DNA of 45,476 nt from Armatimonadota bacterium. GTDB lineage: Bacteria > Vulcanimicrobiota > Xenobia > RGZZ01. The stretch spans positions 1 to 45,476 of the forward strand of contig VGFD01000002.1 in assembly GCA_016868975.1 (NCBI GenBank), in the 5' to 3' direction. The translations under genes and the position numbers were made by a program. The notes beneath the pieces are model-generated. The model had not been told where the DNA came from and searched no databases. It saw nothing but the letters and a program-made list of their open reading frames with translations. This document shows, in pieces, positions 1 through 9,900 of this stretch. Every line of letters begins with the position of its first letter. Within the stretch, counting starts at the first letter, position 1.

Positions 1-2
1 TG

Positions 3-77
3 GTGGACGGGATGTATCTCGTGGCCGGCCTGCTTGCCTGGTTCGCGTTTCAGGCTCTGTCGAGCGGCCTCCTTTAA
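3..77 (+). CDS. C-terminal end of a membrane protein (partial)
   Basis: The first reading frame open from the window edge runs to a TAA at 75-77 and encodes a short tail rich in Leu, Ala, Val and aromatic residues (for example LVAGLLAWFAF), as expected for a last transmembrane helix. The gene would be convergent with the pyrophosphatase gene that ends at 116. Only about 24 residues are visible, so no family can be named and the frame may be fortuitous. Confidence 0.3.
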   Translation: MDGMYLVAGLLAWFAFQALSSGLL

Positions 78-115
78 CCTGCCATCCTGCAGGAGCGCCG
101 AGCGGCTTGCAGATC

Positions 116-799
116 TCAGACCACCCGATCGTTGCGGGAGACATTTAGCAGTCGCTGCAGCTCCTCGTCATAATGGCCGAATTTCGCTCGATAATCCTCA
201 ATGCTCGCGGAAATGACCTCCACGGCCTCGTCGCGGTCGTACACATGCGTGATCTCGGTAGGCGGCGGAGTCTCGCCCGGCGCCTGCTTATAGGTCAAGA
301 AGTAGTGCTGCAGCCGGTCTACCAGCGGCTCCGGCACCTCGCGCACCGACTTCCACGCGCCGTAAGTGAGGTCGCCCTCCAGAACGGCGACGATCTTGTC
401 GTCCGCCTGCCCCTTGTCGATGAGCCGCAGCCCGCCGATGGGATGGCACACCACGAGAATATCGGACTTCTCGATCGGTTTCTCGGTGAGCACGCAGATA
501 TCGATCGGATCCCCGTCCCCGGCGATGCCCTCGCGCTGCGCGCGCTTCGAGCAGTAGGCGCCCACCGCGTCCCCACAGTACGTGCGGGGAATGAAGCCGT
601 ACAGCGTGGGGCACAGGTTGGAGAATTTCTGCGGCCGATCGACCTTCAAGTGGCCGCTCGCCTTGTCCACCTCGTATTTCACGCCGTCGGTGGGGGTCAG
701 CTCGATGTAGGCGTAAAACGCGTCCTTGCGGTTGGGAGCGTGGGAGGGCAGTCCGTGCCAGGGATGCGCTTTCACGTAATGCTGGAGGACGTCCTTCAT
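116..799 (-). CDS. ppa: Inorganic pyrophosphatase, family I
   Basis: Soluble inorganic pyrophosphatase, which hydrolyses PPi to two phosphates in the cytoplasm and pulls biosynthetic reactions forward. The 227-residue product carries the family I signature GDGDPIDICV near residues 92-101, whose aspartates bind the catalytic metals, and the later segment KIVAVLEGD with further acidic residues. It is somewhat longer than the common 175-residue bacterial enzymes because of N- and C-terminal extensions, resembling the longer family I forms. The ATG overlaps the stop of the upstream pseudouridine synthase gene by four bases (ATGA), so it is probably translationally coupled as the last gene of a four-gene operon. 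The identification is secure. Confidence 0.95.
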   Translation of the reverse strand: MKDVLQHYVKAHPWHGLPSHAPNRKDAFYAYIELTPTDGVKYEVDKASGHLKVDRPQKFSNLCPTLYGFIPRTYCGDAVGAYCSKRAQREGIAGDGDPIDICVLTEKPIEKSDILVVCHPIGGLRLIDKGQADDKIVAVLEGDLTYGAWKSVREVPEPLVDRLQHYFLTYKQAPGETPPPTEITHVYDRDEAVEVISASIEDYRAKFGHYDEELQRLLNVSRNDRVV

Positions 800-1665
800 T
801 TCTTATCCTTTCGTGGCCCGATGATGGCTTGCAGCCGCGAGGGAAGCGGGCTGGAAAATTGCAGCCGCTCACCGCGCACCGGATGCACGAAGCTGAGGGT
901 GGCCGCGTGGAGCGCCAGGCGTCGCGCCGGGTCGGTGCGCGCGCCGTACTTGCGGTCGCCGGCCACCGGGTGCCCGAGTCCCGCAAGGTGCACGCGGATC
1001 TGGTTCTTGCGCCCGGTTTCCAGGATAATCTCGACCAGCGAGTATTTCTTGCCGGGTTTCAACACCTTGTAATGGGTGATGGCGGGTACGCCGTCGTCGG
1101 CTTCGTACACTTCCAGCCCGCGATTCTCCTTGAGGGGGCGGCGAATCGTGCCTTCGGCCTGGGAAGGCGTGCCTTCCACGATGGCCAGGTAGTTCTTGTC
1201 CACTTCGCGCCACCCGTTCTGCAAGGCGCGCTTCACCGCCTCGCTGCGCGCGAACACCAGCAATCCCGAGGTCCCCTGATCCAGCCGGTGCACGATGAAC
1301 ACGCGCGCCTCCGGGTCCTGGCCGCGCGCATACTCGGTGAGCACCGCGTACGCGGTACGCTGGTTCTCGGTTTCGGAGGCCATGGTGAGCAGGCCGGGCG
1401 GCTTCTCCACGACCAGCACGTGCTCGTCTTCAAAAATAACTTTCAGCCCGTGGGGAAGGGACTCGGGCGCGGGCCGTTTCTCGAAGTGCACCACAATTTC
1501 GTCGCCGGGCTTCACCGGATGGCTTCCGCGCGTGATGGCCACGCCGTTCACCACCACCGAGCGGAAGCGCAGCAGCTGCTTGATGCGCGTCCCGCGCGCG
1601 CCAGCGAGCGCGCTGCTCAAAAATTCCTCCAGTGTGGAAGCGGCTTTCGCCTGGTAGCGGTGCAT
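796..1665 (-). CDS. RluA-family pseudouridine synthase with S4 domain
   Basis: Converts specific uridines of ribosomal RNA to pseudouridine. Residues 10-60 form an S4-like RNA-binding domain (KQLLRFRSVVVNG...PGDEIVV). The catalytic domain follows, with the diagnostic motif HRLDQGTSGLLVFA near residue 125, whose Asp is the catalytic nucleophile of the RluA class, and the C-terminal TGRKNQIRVHL and GDRKYG blocks of the same family. At 289 residues it is close to usual length. Which rRNA position is modified (RluC, RluD or another) cannot be told from the sequence. It overlaps ppa by four bases, and its start overlaps the stop of the upstream methyltransferase as TGATG. Confidence 0.92.
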   Translation of the reverse strand: MHRYQAKAASTLEEFLSSALAGARGTRIKQLLRFRSVVVNGVAITRGSHPVKPGDEIVVHFEKRPAPESLPHGLKVIFEDEHVLVVEKPPGLLTMASETENQRTAYAVLTEYARGQDPEARVFIVHRLDQGTSGLLVFARSEAVKRALQNGWREVDKNYLAIVEGTPSQAEGTIRRPLKENRGLEVYEADDGVPAITHYKVLKPGKKYSLVEIILETGRKNQIRVHLAGLGHPVAGDRKYGARTDPARRLALHAATLSFVHPVRGERLQFSSPLPSRLQAIIGPRKDKK

Positions 1666-2336
1666 CAGGCGCCCAGCCGAAACACGACCACCATGGGCCA
1701 GCCCACGTACGGGGCCGCGCGGGGATACGCATCCGCCAGCGCCTGGTCCACGAAGTGCTCGCTCATTTCGATCAACGGCGCACCGCTCCGAGCGATTGCG
1801 TTGATCATGTCGGCCATTTGATTGCCATGCCCGGCCGGGCGGATTTTTACTCCCTCGTCCGGATCCACGAAGGCGGCCTGCGATCCCTTCAGATACATCG
1901 CCGGGTGCATTGCGGTGACGAGCACGGGTCCGCGGCTCACTCGCACTGCCTCGGAAAAGAACAACGGCAGATTTGGCAGATGTTCGAGGACCAGCGAGGA
2001 CAGCACGAAATCAAATTCGCCATCGATGAACGGCAGAGGCTGGCTCAGGTCGTGCTCGATCCAGGCGACCTCCGACGCACCCGGTTTGCGCCGCGCCTCC
2101 CCGAGCATCCCCGCGGAAAAATCCAGCCCGGTGACGAAGGCGCCGCGCGCGGCCAGCGCCAGGGTGTGACGCCCGGTTCCGCATCCCAGGTCGAGCACGC
2201 GCAGGCCGCCCACGTCTGGAAGGTGCGGCGCAAGGGTGGCCGTTTCCAGTGCCGTCATGGGATTTCCATCTTTTTCGTAGATGGGTGCCCAGCGATCGTA
2301 TCCTTCCCGGGTGGGAACGTCTCGTATCGTGATCAT
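1665..2336 (-). CDS. Class I SAM-dependent methyltransferase
   Basis: A 223-residue Rossmann-fold methyltransferase. Motif I, VLDLGCGTGRHTLALA, lies near residues 47-62 and binds S-adenosylmethionine. The following acidic motif GLDFSAGML and the motif FDFVLSSLVLEHL are also typical of the UbiE/Methyltransf_11-type superfamily. The N-terminal YDRWAPIYEKDGNP segment is common in small-molecule methyltransferases. The substrate is unknown. The gene is sandwiched in a tightly coupled operon: its start overlaps the ABC-F stop by four bases (2333-2336) and its stop overlaps the pseudouridine synthase start by one base, which may hint at a translation-related role, although that is only inference. 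Confidence 0.88.
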   Translation of the reverse strand: MITIRDVPTREGYDRWAPIYEKDGNPMTALETATLAPHLPDVGGLRVLDLGCGTGRHTLALAARGAFVTGLDFSAGMLGEARRKPGASEVAWIEHDLSQPLPFIDGEFDFVLSSLVLEHLPNLPLFFSEAVRVSRGPVLVTAMHPAMYLKGSQAAFVDPDEGVKIRPAGHGNQMADMINAIARSGAPLIEMSEHFVDQALADAYPRAAPYVGWPMVVVFRLGA

Positions 2337-4198
2337 TGCGGCATCTCCGAAAGCTCGCTCCAGCGCTCCATCGCCTGATCCAGGCGGCGGCTCAGCGTCT
2401 GCAGCTCGTCGTATAGTTTCTGGGTGCGCACGAAGTCGCTGGAATCTTTCGCCAGCAACCCCTCAACGACTTTGCGGCGCGCCTCAGCGGACTCGATCTC
2501 GGTCTCCAGCGTTTCCAGTTCGCGGCGCTCCCGCATGCTCATCTTGCGGGGCTTGGCGGCGCCTACCGCGGGTTGCAAGGGCGCGGGTCGCACAGGTCGT
2601 GCAACAGGCGCTTCGGGCGCTGCGGCCCGCAAGGCCTCGGTGGCGCTGTAATTTCCGGCATATTCCCGAACTTGCCCGTCGCCCTCAAACGCGAAGACCG
2701 ACTCCACCGTACGATCCAGAAAATAGCGGTCGTGGCTGACCACCACCAGGCATCCGGAAAACCCGTCGAGATAATCCTCCAGCCGCACCAGCGTGGGGAT
2801 GTCGAGGTCGTTCGTCGGCTCGTCCAGGATCAGCACATTGGGATTGCGCATCAGCACCCGCAGCAGGTACAGCCGACGGCGCTCGCCGCCGGAGAGCCGG
2901 CCGATGGGCACTTGCTGCAAAGGCCCGGAAAACAGGAACCGCTCGCACATCTGGGCCGCCGAGAGCGTCCGACCGTCCGCGGTGGGCACCGAATCCGATT
3001 CCTCGCGGACGTATTCGATGACCCGCATGTCGTCGTCAAGGGCGCGGCTCTCCTGATCGTAGTAGCCAATCGCGACGGTGGCGCCAGTGGAAATCTCCCC
3101 GCTGTCCGGCGCGAGCCTTCCCACCATCATCTCCAGCAGCGTGGTCTTGCCGCAGCCGTTGGGGCCGACAATTCCCACGCGGTCGCCGCGCTTCAGCGTG
3201 TAGGAGAAGTCGCGCACGATGGAGCGCCCGTCAAACCGCTTGCTTACGTGGGTCATTTCGATGGTCCGGGTCCCCAGCCGGCGGCCGGCCACGTTGATTT
3301 CCACGTGCCGCGCCGCTTCCTCGCGGGGGGCGGACACCAGCGACTCCGCGCGCTCCACGCGGGCCTTCTGCTTTGTGGCGCGTGCCCGTGGGCCGCGGCG
3401 CAGCCAGTCCAGTTCGCGGCGAATCAGGTTGGCGCGCTTCTCATCCGCGGCCGCGCGCTGCGCCTCCTGCTCGGCCTTTTTCTCGAGATACGCCTCATAA
3501 TTTCCCACGAACGTCTGCACGCGACCCCGCTCGATTTCCAGGGTGCGGGTGGTGATGCGATCCAGGAAATAGCGGTCGTGTGTCACGAGGAGCAAGGTGC
3601 CGGTGAAGCGGCGCAGATATTCCTCCAGCCACGCGACGGCGTCGGTATCCAGATGGTTGGTGGGCTCGTCGAGGATCAAGAGGTCGGGCCGCGTGATGAG
3701 CGCGTGCGCCAGGGCCACCCGCTTGCGCTGGCCGCCGGAGAGCGTCCCGATTCGCGCGTCCGTGTCGACGATCCCCAGCCGGTTGAGTACCGTGCGGGCG
3801 TTGGTCTCCAGGTCCCAGGCGCCCGCCGCCTCCAACTGGTCGGCAAGGCGGGACAGTTTTTGCGGATCGCTGGCCGCTGCATGGCACGCCGCCTCGTAGT
3901 CATGCAGCAAGCGCATCGTATCATTGCTGGCCACGAAGACCGCGTCCAGCACGGTGAGCGACTCGTCGAACAGCGGATTTTGCGCGAGGAATGCCACGCT
4001 GGTGCCGCGCGCCACCACCACGCGTCCGCTGTCCGGCGCCTCGCGGCCGGCGATAATCCGCAGCAGCGTCGACTTGCCGCAGCCGTTCGCGCCAATAATC
4101 CCCGCCTTCTCGCCGTAATCCACGCCCAGGGTGATCCCTTCCAGGAGCGGCTCCGCGCGGTAGCTGCGGCTCAGGTTTTCCAGGCTGATGATGGACAC
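2333..4198 (-). CDS. ABC-F family ATPase (Uup-like)
   Basis: Soluble protein with two ATP-binding cassettes and no membrane domain, the ABC-F architecture that acts on ribosomes or, for Uup, also on nucleic-acid structures. Cassette 1 has Walker A GANGCGKST, signature LSGGQRKR and Walker B LLILDEPTNHLD. Cassette 2 has GPNGCGKTT, LSGGERRR and VLILDEPTNDLD. Between them is the charged helical linker rich in Arg, Glu and Ala. A C-terminal coiled coil (MRERRELETLETEIESAE and onwards) after a Pro/Ala-rich spacer supports a Uup-like member over EttA. The 621-residue length is typical. The GTG start at 4198 is the first gene of the ABC-F, methyltransferase, RluA, ppa operon. The 116-bp upstream region showed no convincing promoter. 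Confidence 0.92.
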   Translation of the reverse strand: MSIISLENLSRSYRAEPLLEGITLGVDYGEKAGIIGANGCGKSTLLRIIAGREAPDSGRVVVARGTSVAFLAQNPLFDESLTVLDAVFVASNDTMRLLHDYEAACHAAASDPQKLSRLADQLEAAGAWDLETNARTVLNRLGIVDTDARIGTLSGGQRKRVALAHALITRPDLLILDEPTNHLDTDAVAWLEEYLRRFTGTLLLVTHDRYFLDRITTRTLEIERGRVQTFVGNYEAYLEKKAEQEAQRAAADEKRANLIRRELDWLRRGPRARATKQKARVERAESLVSAPREEAARHVEINVAGRRLGTRTIEMTHVSKRFDGRSIVRDFSYTLKRGDRVGIVGPNGCGKTTLLEMMVGRLAPDSGEISTGATVAIGYYDQESRALDDDMRVIEYVREESDSVPTADGRTLSAAQMCERFLFSGPLQQVPIGRLSGGERRRLYLLRVLMRNPNVLILDEPTNDLDIPTLVRLEDYLDGFSGCLVVVSHDRYFLDRTVESVFAFEGDGQVREYAGNYSATEALRAAAPEAPVARPVRPAPLQPAVGAAKPRKMSMRERRELETLETEIESAEARRKVVEGLLAKDSSDFVRTQKLYDELQTLSRRLDQAMERWSELSEMPQ

Positions 4199-4314
4199 GG
4201 GCGGGGCTTCCCCAAATGAAAGGGGCCTCCTGCGGGGCTGCGTTGCGAGCCGCGCGGGAAGCCTCTTTGAGATACCAGAGTGAGAGATGAGGAGAGAGAT
4301 GGACCTGTGTTGAC

Positions 4315-5262
4315 CTACTTTCCTTTCCCAGTGCCTTCGTTGCGCATTGAAGTGTTCTCGATGGTAATCGTCTGCTTGCTGCCGTCGTTCATCGTGATCT
4401 CGACCTGCGATCCGTTGGGGAACGACGCGCCCGGCTTCTTGAAGCGGAAGTGGGGGCGGTCGCCGTTGCCCACGCCCGAGAACTTGCCCTCGTCGAGGAC
4501 CTGGCCGTCGGGGCTGAGCACCCGCACCGACTGTACCTTCCCCGCGTAGTTCGGGGGGAGCAGGATGACGAGGTTGCCGTCCGAGTCCGAGGTCGGCTTC
4601 CAGAGGAAGCCCGCGGGCGCGTCCGGGTTGGCGATCGTCGGGCCCTTGGGGGAAGCCGGGCCTCCGGCGGCCGGCGCGGCGCCGGCGTCAGCGGCGGGCT
4701 TCTCGTTGTTGGGGTCGTTGGCGCCGCCCAGCAGGTCGAGCACCGCGCTGGCGTTCTTCGGGTCGAGCTCCTTCAGGGAGGCCTTGCTGTCGCCCGCGGT
4801 CAGCTCGTCGAGGGACTGCACGCCGTTGGCGCCGATGACGCCCGCGCCGGCCGCCTTCAATTCCTGGTTGTTGAGCTTGCCGTCGTTGTTGGCGTCGAAC
4901 TGGCGGACCAGGCCGGCCAGGCGATCCGCGGTGGCCTTCTCCTGCTCGTCCACGCCGCCGCTGCCGTCGAGGTCGTTGTTGCCGCCGAAAGCCTGCAGCC
5001 CGTCGCGAGTGTCCTTCACCTCTTTGTCGGACAGGTCGCCGTTCTTGTCAAAGTCAAAGGCCAGCACGCCGTCGCGAGCGCCGTCGTAGCGGTTGTCGCG
5101 ATCCAGGTCGAGGCCATAGCCCTGCACGTCGCGGCCGTCCTGCGTGCGGACGCTCGCGTCGACGGTCTTCACACTGGTCGTGGTGGGCCCGGTCTCGCTC
5201 TTCTGGGCGGGCTGTGTCGTGGTGGGGCGGTTCTGGGTAGAGGTGGAGATGCTGCTCGTCAT
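4315..5262 (-). CDS. EF-hand calcium-binding protein
   Basis: Predicted Ca2+-binding protein of 315 residues. A frame extends further upstream, but I place the start at 5262 because GGAGGG sits about 8 bases before this ATG. After a Thr/Ser/Gln-rich N-terminus come at least three canonical EF-hand loops: DFDKNGDLSDKE near residue 70, DLDGSGGVDEQE near 98 and DANNDGKLNNQE near 123, preceded by a degenerate DLDRDNRYDG. A Pro/Ala-rich linker leads to a C-terminal beta-rich domain of about 95 residues ending in TITIENTS. No signal peptide or membrane segment is visible, so a cytoplasmic location or non-classical export is possible. It is transcribed divergently from the unknown gene at 5412, with paired palindromes in the shared upstream region. 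Confidence 0.85.
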   Translation of the reverse strand: MTSSISTSTQNRPTTTQPAQKSETGPTTTSVKTVDASVRTQDGRDVQGYGLDLDRDNRYDGARDGVLAFDFDKNGDLSDKEVKDTRDGLQAFGGNNDLDGSGGVDEQEKATADRLAGLVRQFDANNDGKLNNQELKAAGAGVIGANGVQSLDELTAGDSKASLKELDPKNASAVLDLLGGANDPNNEKPAADAGAAPAAGGPASPKGPTIANPDAPAGFLWKPTSDSDGNLVILLPPNYAGKVQSVRVLSPDGQVLDEGKFSGVGNGDRPHFRFKKPGASFPNGSQVEITMNDGSKQTITIENTSMRNEGTGKGK

Positions 5263-5355
5263 TTCTGTAGTCCCTCCTGCGCTGCCGACGTCCTCGTTTC
5301 GTGGACACAGCATATCCCCCGAGGGTTGGGGGGCGGTTTGGAAGCGGCTTGGAGA

Positions 5356-5375
5356 TGTTAACATTGTGTAACACA
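5356..5375. promoter_or_regulatory. Two adjacent palindromes, operator-like
   Basis: TGTTAACA (5356-5363) is a perfect palindrome, and one base later TGTGTAACACA (5365-5375) is a second palindrome around a central A. Both are AT-rich islands in a GC-rich context, lying between the divergent EF-hand and 5412 genes. This looks like a dimeric transcription-factor site controlling one or both genes. The regulator is unknown and function is inference. Confidence 0.4.
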
Positions 5376-5411
5376 GGGCGGGTCGGTGGACAGATTGAAC
5401 AGATCGCGCCC

Positions 5412-6572
5412 ATGGATCTCCCCCCCGAAGTAGTCCGCCTGGTGGACGATCTCTACTGCGGCGTGGACCCTGCCGACGCGCTCGCGCTGGCCGAGGACTG
5501 GCGCGCGCGCAGCATCCGCACCCTCGACCGTGAGGCCGGCGTCTTCGTCTCGACAGCGGATGAGTCGGCCCTGGAGAACGCGCGCTACCTCCTGGAGCGG
5601 CTGAGGTTCCCGGTGGCCGGCGGCGAGCCGGCGGCCCGCAAGGTCATGACCGACGTAGCGGAACTGGTCCCGATGCTGCGGCGCGTTTCCCGCAACCGCC
5701 TGCGGGTGTGGTTCGTCGACGCGGAGCCACTCGACGCGCTGCTGGTGGCCGGCGTGGCGGTCGCGCAGGGGCGGGGACAGGCGGAGGCGGTGGTGCGGCG
5801 CCTCTCGCCGGCCGCGCTGTACATGCGCGATCTGTACGAGCACTTCCGCCAGCGCGCGCCGTCCTTGCCGGACAGCGTGCGAGAGGAAGTCCGCCACGGC
5901 TTCGACCGCGTCACCGACGGCCTGGAGCTGCTGGGGACCTGGCTGACGGACGGCCGCAAGGAGACACTGGAGCGCGCGCTGTGCGCCTTGCGCGCGGGCT
6001 GCGAGGCGGTGTCCCAGGTGGAGCGCTGGCGGGCGGCTGGCGAGCGCACTCGGGCCGCCGTGCCGGTGGGTGGCGAGCCGCTGGGCGCGCTGCTCGACGC
6101 GGCGCGCTGCGGGGACGCGGACCGTGCGGCGCGGGCGGCCCGCTTCCGCGAGGTCTGGATGCCGCGGCTCTATGGCTTGCTTGAGCAGTTCCGCCAGGAG
6201 CTGCCGCTCAATCTGGAGACGCGCGATGTCTTGCTCGAAGAATTAGGGGAGGCGCTCGGCGCGCTCGACGGCACGCTGGAGTCCTCCGACGCGACCGAGC
6301 TGGAGTCGGTGGTGAAGCAGCTGGAGCAGGCGTTCGCCAGCCTGCGGGGCGGCGTGGTGCGCGTCGAGCAGATCGGTGACGCCCGGCTGCAGGAGATGGC
6401 GCGTCTGATTTCCGGCGTGTGGTTCGGCACCGTGCCGCTGCTTGGATTGCTGACCCGCATGCCGGAGCTGATGCGCGACGACGACGCGGACGAAATCGAG
6501 GAGGCGGCCCGCCATCTGGATTACTATCTGCAGACCGGCGAGCGCTTCCACGTGCAGGCGGCGCTGGATTGA
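5412..6572 (+). CDS. Hypothetical helical protein
   Basis: A 386-residue protein I do not recognise. The open frame starts at 5301, but the codons before 5412 cross the palindromic intergenic region, so I prefer the ATG at 5412 (MDLPPEVVRLVDDLY). The product is Leu/Arg/Glu/Ala-rich and predicted almost entirely alpha-helical, with no signal peptide or convincing transmembrane segment. The C-terminal part contains amphipathic heptad-like stretches (LLEELGEALGALDGTLESS, then LESVVKQLEQAFASLRGG) suggestive of coiled coils. It is followed 40 bases later by the glutaredoxin-like gene on the same strand, so the two may be cotranscribed. It could be a scaffold or regulatory protein, but no function can be assigned. 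Confidence 0.75.
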   Translation: MDLPPEVVRLVDDLYCGVDPADALALAEDWRARSIRTLDREAGVFVSTADESALENARYLLERLRFPVAGGEPAARKVMTDVAELVPMLRRVSRNRLRVWFVDAEPLDALLVAGVAVAQGRGQAEAVVRRLSPAALYMRDLYEHFRQRAPSLPDSVREEVRHGFDRVTDGLELLGTWLTDGRKETLERALCALRAGCEAVSQVERWRAAGERTRAAVPVGGEPLGALLDAARCGDADRAARAARFREVWMPRLYGLLEQFRQELPLNLETRDVLLEELGEALGALDGTLESSDATELESVVKQLEQAFASLRGGVVRVEQIGDARLQEMARLISGVWFGTVPLLGLLTRMPELMRDDDADEIEEAARHLDYYLQTGERFHVQAALD

Positions 6573-6612
6573 GTCACGGCGGCGGCCGCGAAACCCGTGG
6601 CGGTGGCGGAGG

Positions 6613-6930
6613 ATGACGATTGATGGCGACACCATGATTCCGTGTCAACTGAGAGAAAATGACGTCGTGCTCTACGTGACCGGCACTCTGGAATGTGCGC
6701 GCGCGGCGGCGCTTCTCCGCGAAACTGGCGTCCGCTTCGTTACGGTGGGCGTCGAGACCGAGCCCGCCCTTGCCCAGTCGGTCGCCGAATATTCCGGCTG
6801 GCCCACGTTTCCGCAGCTGTTCGTGCAGGCACAATTCATCGGCGGCCTGCAATACGTGGAGGAAATGGCACGCACCGGCGCTCTGCAGCACTTGCTGCGG
6901 GATTTGCCGAGGAGCCTTCCGGGAAATTGA
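6613..6930 (+). CDS. Glutaredoxin-like protein lacking the nucleophilic Cys
   Basis: A 105-residue thioredoxin-fold protein resembling monothiol or bacterial glutaredoxins. It keeps the glutathione-binding landmarks: the cis-proline motif WPTFPQLFV near residues 62-70, then the GG pair in FIGGLQ. The active-site position normally CPYC or CGFS reads TLEC (residues 25-28), followed by ARAAALL like the usual CxxCxxAxxLL helix. The first, nucleophilic cysteine is therefore Thr and only the second position is Cys. Ordinary glutaredoxin disulfide or Fe-S transfer chemistry would be altered. GGAGG directly abuts the ATG, so the precise start is uncertain; an internal ATG at 6634 is an alternative. 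It is convergent with the giant gene ending at 6983. Confidence 0.8.
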   Translation: MTIDGDTMIPCQLRENDVVLYVTGTLECARAAALLRETGVRFVTVGVETEPALAQSVAEYSGWPTFPQLFVQAQFIGGLQYVEEMARTGALQHLLRDLPRSLPGN

Positions 6931-6982
6931 CCTGCATCCACCGCCCGCAAGTTGCGGATCAACTTACCGCTTGCGACCTCGG

Positions 6983-9900
6983 CTACAGCTTCGAAACCAT
7001 GTCGTCCAGGTCGCGGTTGAGCCACTGCAGGCCCGCCTTGACCTGGTCGGCGTTTTCCTTCTGGCCGCCCTTGCCCGCGTTCTGGTAGAGCGTGATGTCC
7101 GAGCGGTCGCGCAGGGTCTGCATTTCGCCGCTCTTCACCGTCTCCGCGATCTCGTTCTCGTGGGCGCGCTCGCCGTACGGCAACTGCGCGGCCTGGAACG
7201 CCACGTGGTTGAGCATGGTGACGTCGTTCAGGCCCGTCTTGTCGGTGGCCGCGATCAGTCCGGCCAGCACTTTCTTCAGACCCGCGATCGACTCGCACTC
7301 CTCGCCGCGGAAATCCGCGAGGTAAAGGGCCAGCGTCAGCAACGGCACCGCGTTGGCGCCCGCCATGCGGGTTCCTCCGTCGGGACGGTCGGCCAGCGTG
7401 AGCGTGTACTCCTTGTAAAGCTGGTGCGTGACGTCGGCGCCCTTGTCGGTCTTGGAGGCAATCGCCTGGCGGGTGGCCTCGCGAATCGCTTCCGCCTTCT
7501 CTTCGGAAATCTCCGGCACGCCGTAGAATTTCGCGATGTCCTCGCGCGACATTTCCGCCACCTGCGGCGTGTTGCAGGAAATTCGCTGGCGCGTCGGCGC
7601 GAAGCCCACGAACGGATTCTTGGGATCGGCGAACGCGCGGTCCTTGCCGGCCTTCCAGCCCACGTTGTGCGCATCGGCGGCCGCGGATTCCACCAGCTTG
7701 CCGACCACGTCTTCCAGCACGGCCGAGCCGCTCTTGCCCTGAATGGCTTCCAGATGCTTGTAGAGCCACTCGGCGGCCGGCTGCAGCGTGTACTCGTCGA
7801 GCTTCGCCAGCTCAAGACCGTTTTCGTGGATGGTGTGCCAGCCCTGGAAATCCGTGCGCACTTGCGTCTTTACCGTGCGTCCGGTGGACTTGGGCGCGTC
7901 GATCTGGTGGTCGAACGAGCGCTCGCCCACCACCACCTGCGAGGCCAGGAACGCCACGCGGTGGACCTTTTCCAGCTCTTTCACGCCGAGGTCGTCCTTG
8001 CCGCCCAGCATGTTGTCGAGCACGTAGCGGAGGTCCTCGCCGCGCCGGAAATCCTGCAGATACAGGGATAAAGCCAGCGGGGCCACGGCCACTTCGCCGG
8101 ACAACCGCACCGACTGCTGCTGGTCGAGCATTTCCGCGTAGGTCAGGAAATGCGGGTCGAAAATCGTCGAGCCGACCGCCGCCTTCTTCACCGCGTCCAG
8201 CTTCCACTCGGGGATGTCGGCCTGCGGCGCCTGCGCCTTGAGCCACTCGGCGATCTGCGCGTTGCTCATGCCCGCCACGTCGCGCGTGACCAGGACGCGC
8301 TCGGGCGCGAATCCCAGAAAAGCGCTTTCCGGATCCATCAATTCGCGATCCTTGGCGCGCTTCCAGATCTGGTGTGCGTCCGCCGCGGCCTCGTCGAGCA
8401 TCCTCGAAAGCACCGCGTTGAGCAGGCGCTCCTTGGTGGTGCCGGTGACCATGTCGGCCATCGCGTCCACCAGGTGGGCCAGGCGATTGTCTTCGGAGAG
8501 CAGCGGGGTGATGTCGTTCATCGCCACTTCCAGGCCGCCGAAGGTGACCTGGCCGCACTCGCCGGGAATGCGCTGCGGCGCGGCGCCGGAATATTTCGTG
8601 GGTTTGCCCCAGAAGTCGATGGGTTTTCCGTCCGAGCCCGGCACGCCGACCTTGCCCAGGTAGAAGCCCTTCTCGTCGTCAAGAATTCCGGCCGGATCGA
8701 CCGGCGTATTCGCCAGCGGATAAAAGTCTTTGTAAAAGGGATCGACGGCCTTGAAGCCGTTCTCTCGCAGGATGCGGCCCTCTTTGTCCAGCTTTGCCAG
8801 GAACGGCATGCTATGGTCTTCGATGGCCAGCGGGTTGCCCTTGTCGTCGCGCAGGATGTCGCCGTCGTCGGTGCGCACCGGGCGGCCCTTTTTGTCGCGC
8901 TCGATGGCGTACTTCATGGGCTGGCCATTTTCGTCGAGGCGCAATTTCATCGGAGAGAAGAAGCCGAGATCCGGCGACACCACCTGGATCTTGTTCCACT
9001 CCTGGGCCCTGGTTAGCTCGTTTTCGAAGGTTTCCTCGTGCCCGTCCAGGATGGCGTCCAGGCAGCCTTGCAGGTGGCGCGTCTGGTGGTCGCGCTTCCA
9101 CAGGTCGAAGCAGCCCTGGTAGGTGACCTTGGTGTGGCGGCAGTCGGATTGCCCCAGCATGATCTCCACCGCGAGGTTCGTCTGGCCACTGCCGGAAATG
9201 CGGCTGTGGCACACGTCGTGGCGCGCCTGGGTGAACTTGTCGCGCTTCTTGTGGACGTCCGAGTCGAGGTCTTCCATGAGCCGCTCGCCGGTCTTCTGAT
9301 CGTAGAGCGCGAATTTCGTGTCGATGTACTTGTGCACGCGGGAGTGAAAGACGGGGAAATCTTGCGGCCGGTCGATCTTGTCCAATCCCAGGTGGAACAT
9401 CACCTGGCGCAGTGCGCGCACGGTCTGGCGGTTGATGGGGGTGTCGGCCACGCCGCCGCGGCTGACGAATTTCCACGAGCCGCCAACGAACTTGGAGTTG
9501 AAGACCTCCTGGAAGGTGGTGGCCTTTTTGAAGATGCGGTCGGTAATTTCTTTCTGGCGCAGATCTTCCGGCGACAGCGACGAGTCGGCGGCGCTGAAGT
9601 TCTTCAACGAGCGCAGCTCGGCCTGGGCGTTCGTGATGAACGCATTGAGATCGAAGCCAGGCTTTGGCGGGAAGCCGCCTTCGGTGCGCTCGGCCAGCTT
9701 GCGCACCATGAAGTTGACCAGACCGACGTCCTTGCCTTCTTCCTTCTTGGTTTCGCCGAACCACTGCAGGTTGTCCGAGGTGGACTGCAATTCCCAGCCC
9801 GCCTTTGCCGCGTTCAGCAGCCGCGGCAGCAGGTCATGCACTGTCTGCGGCTGGTCGAGGATGGTGGCCAGCTCGGTCTGCGTGGCGAGATTCCAGAAAT

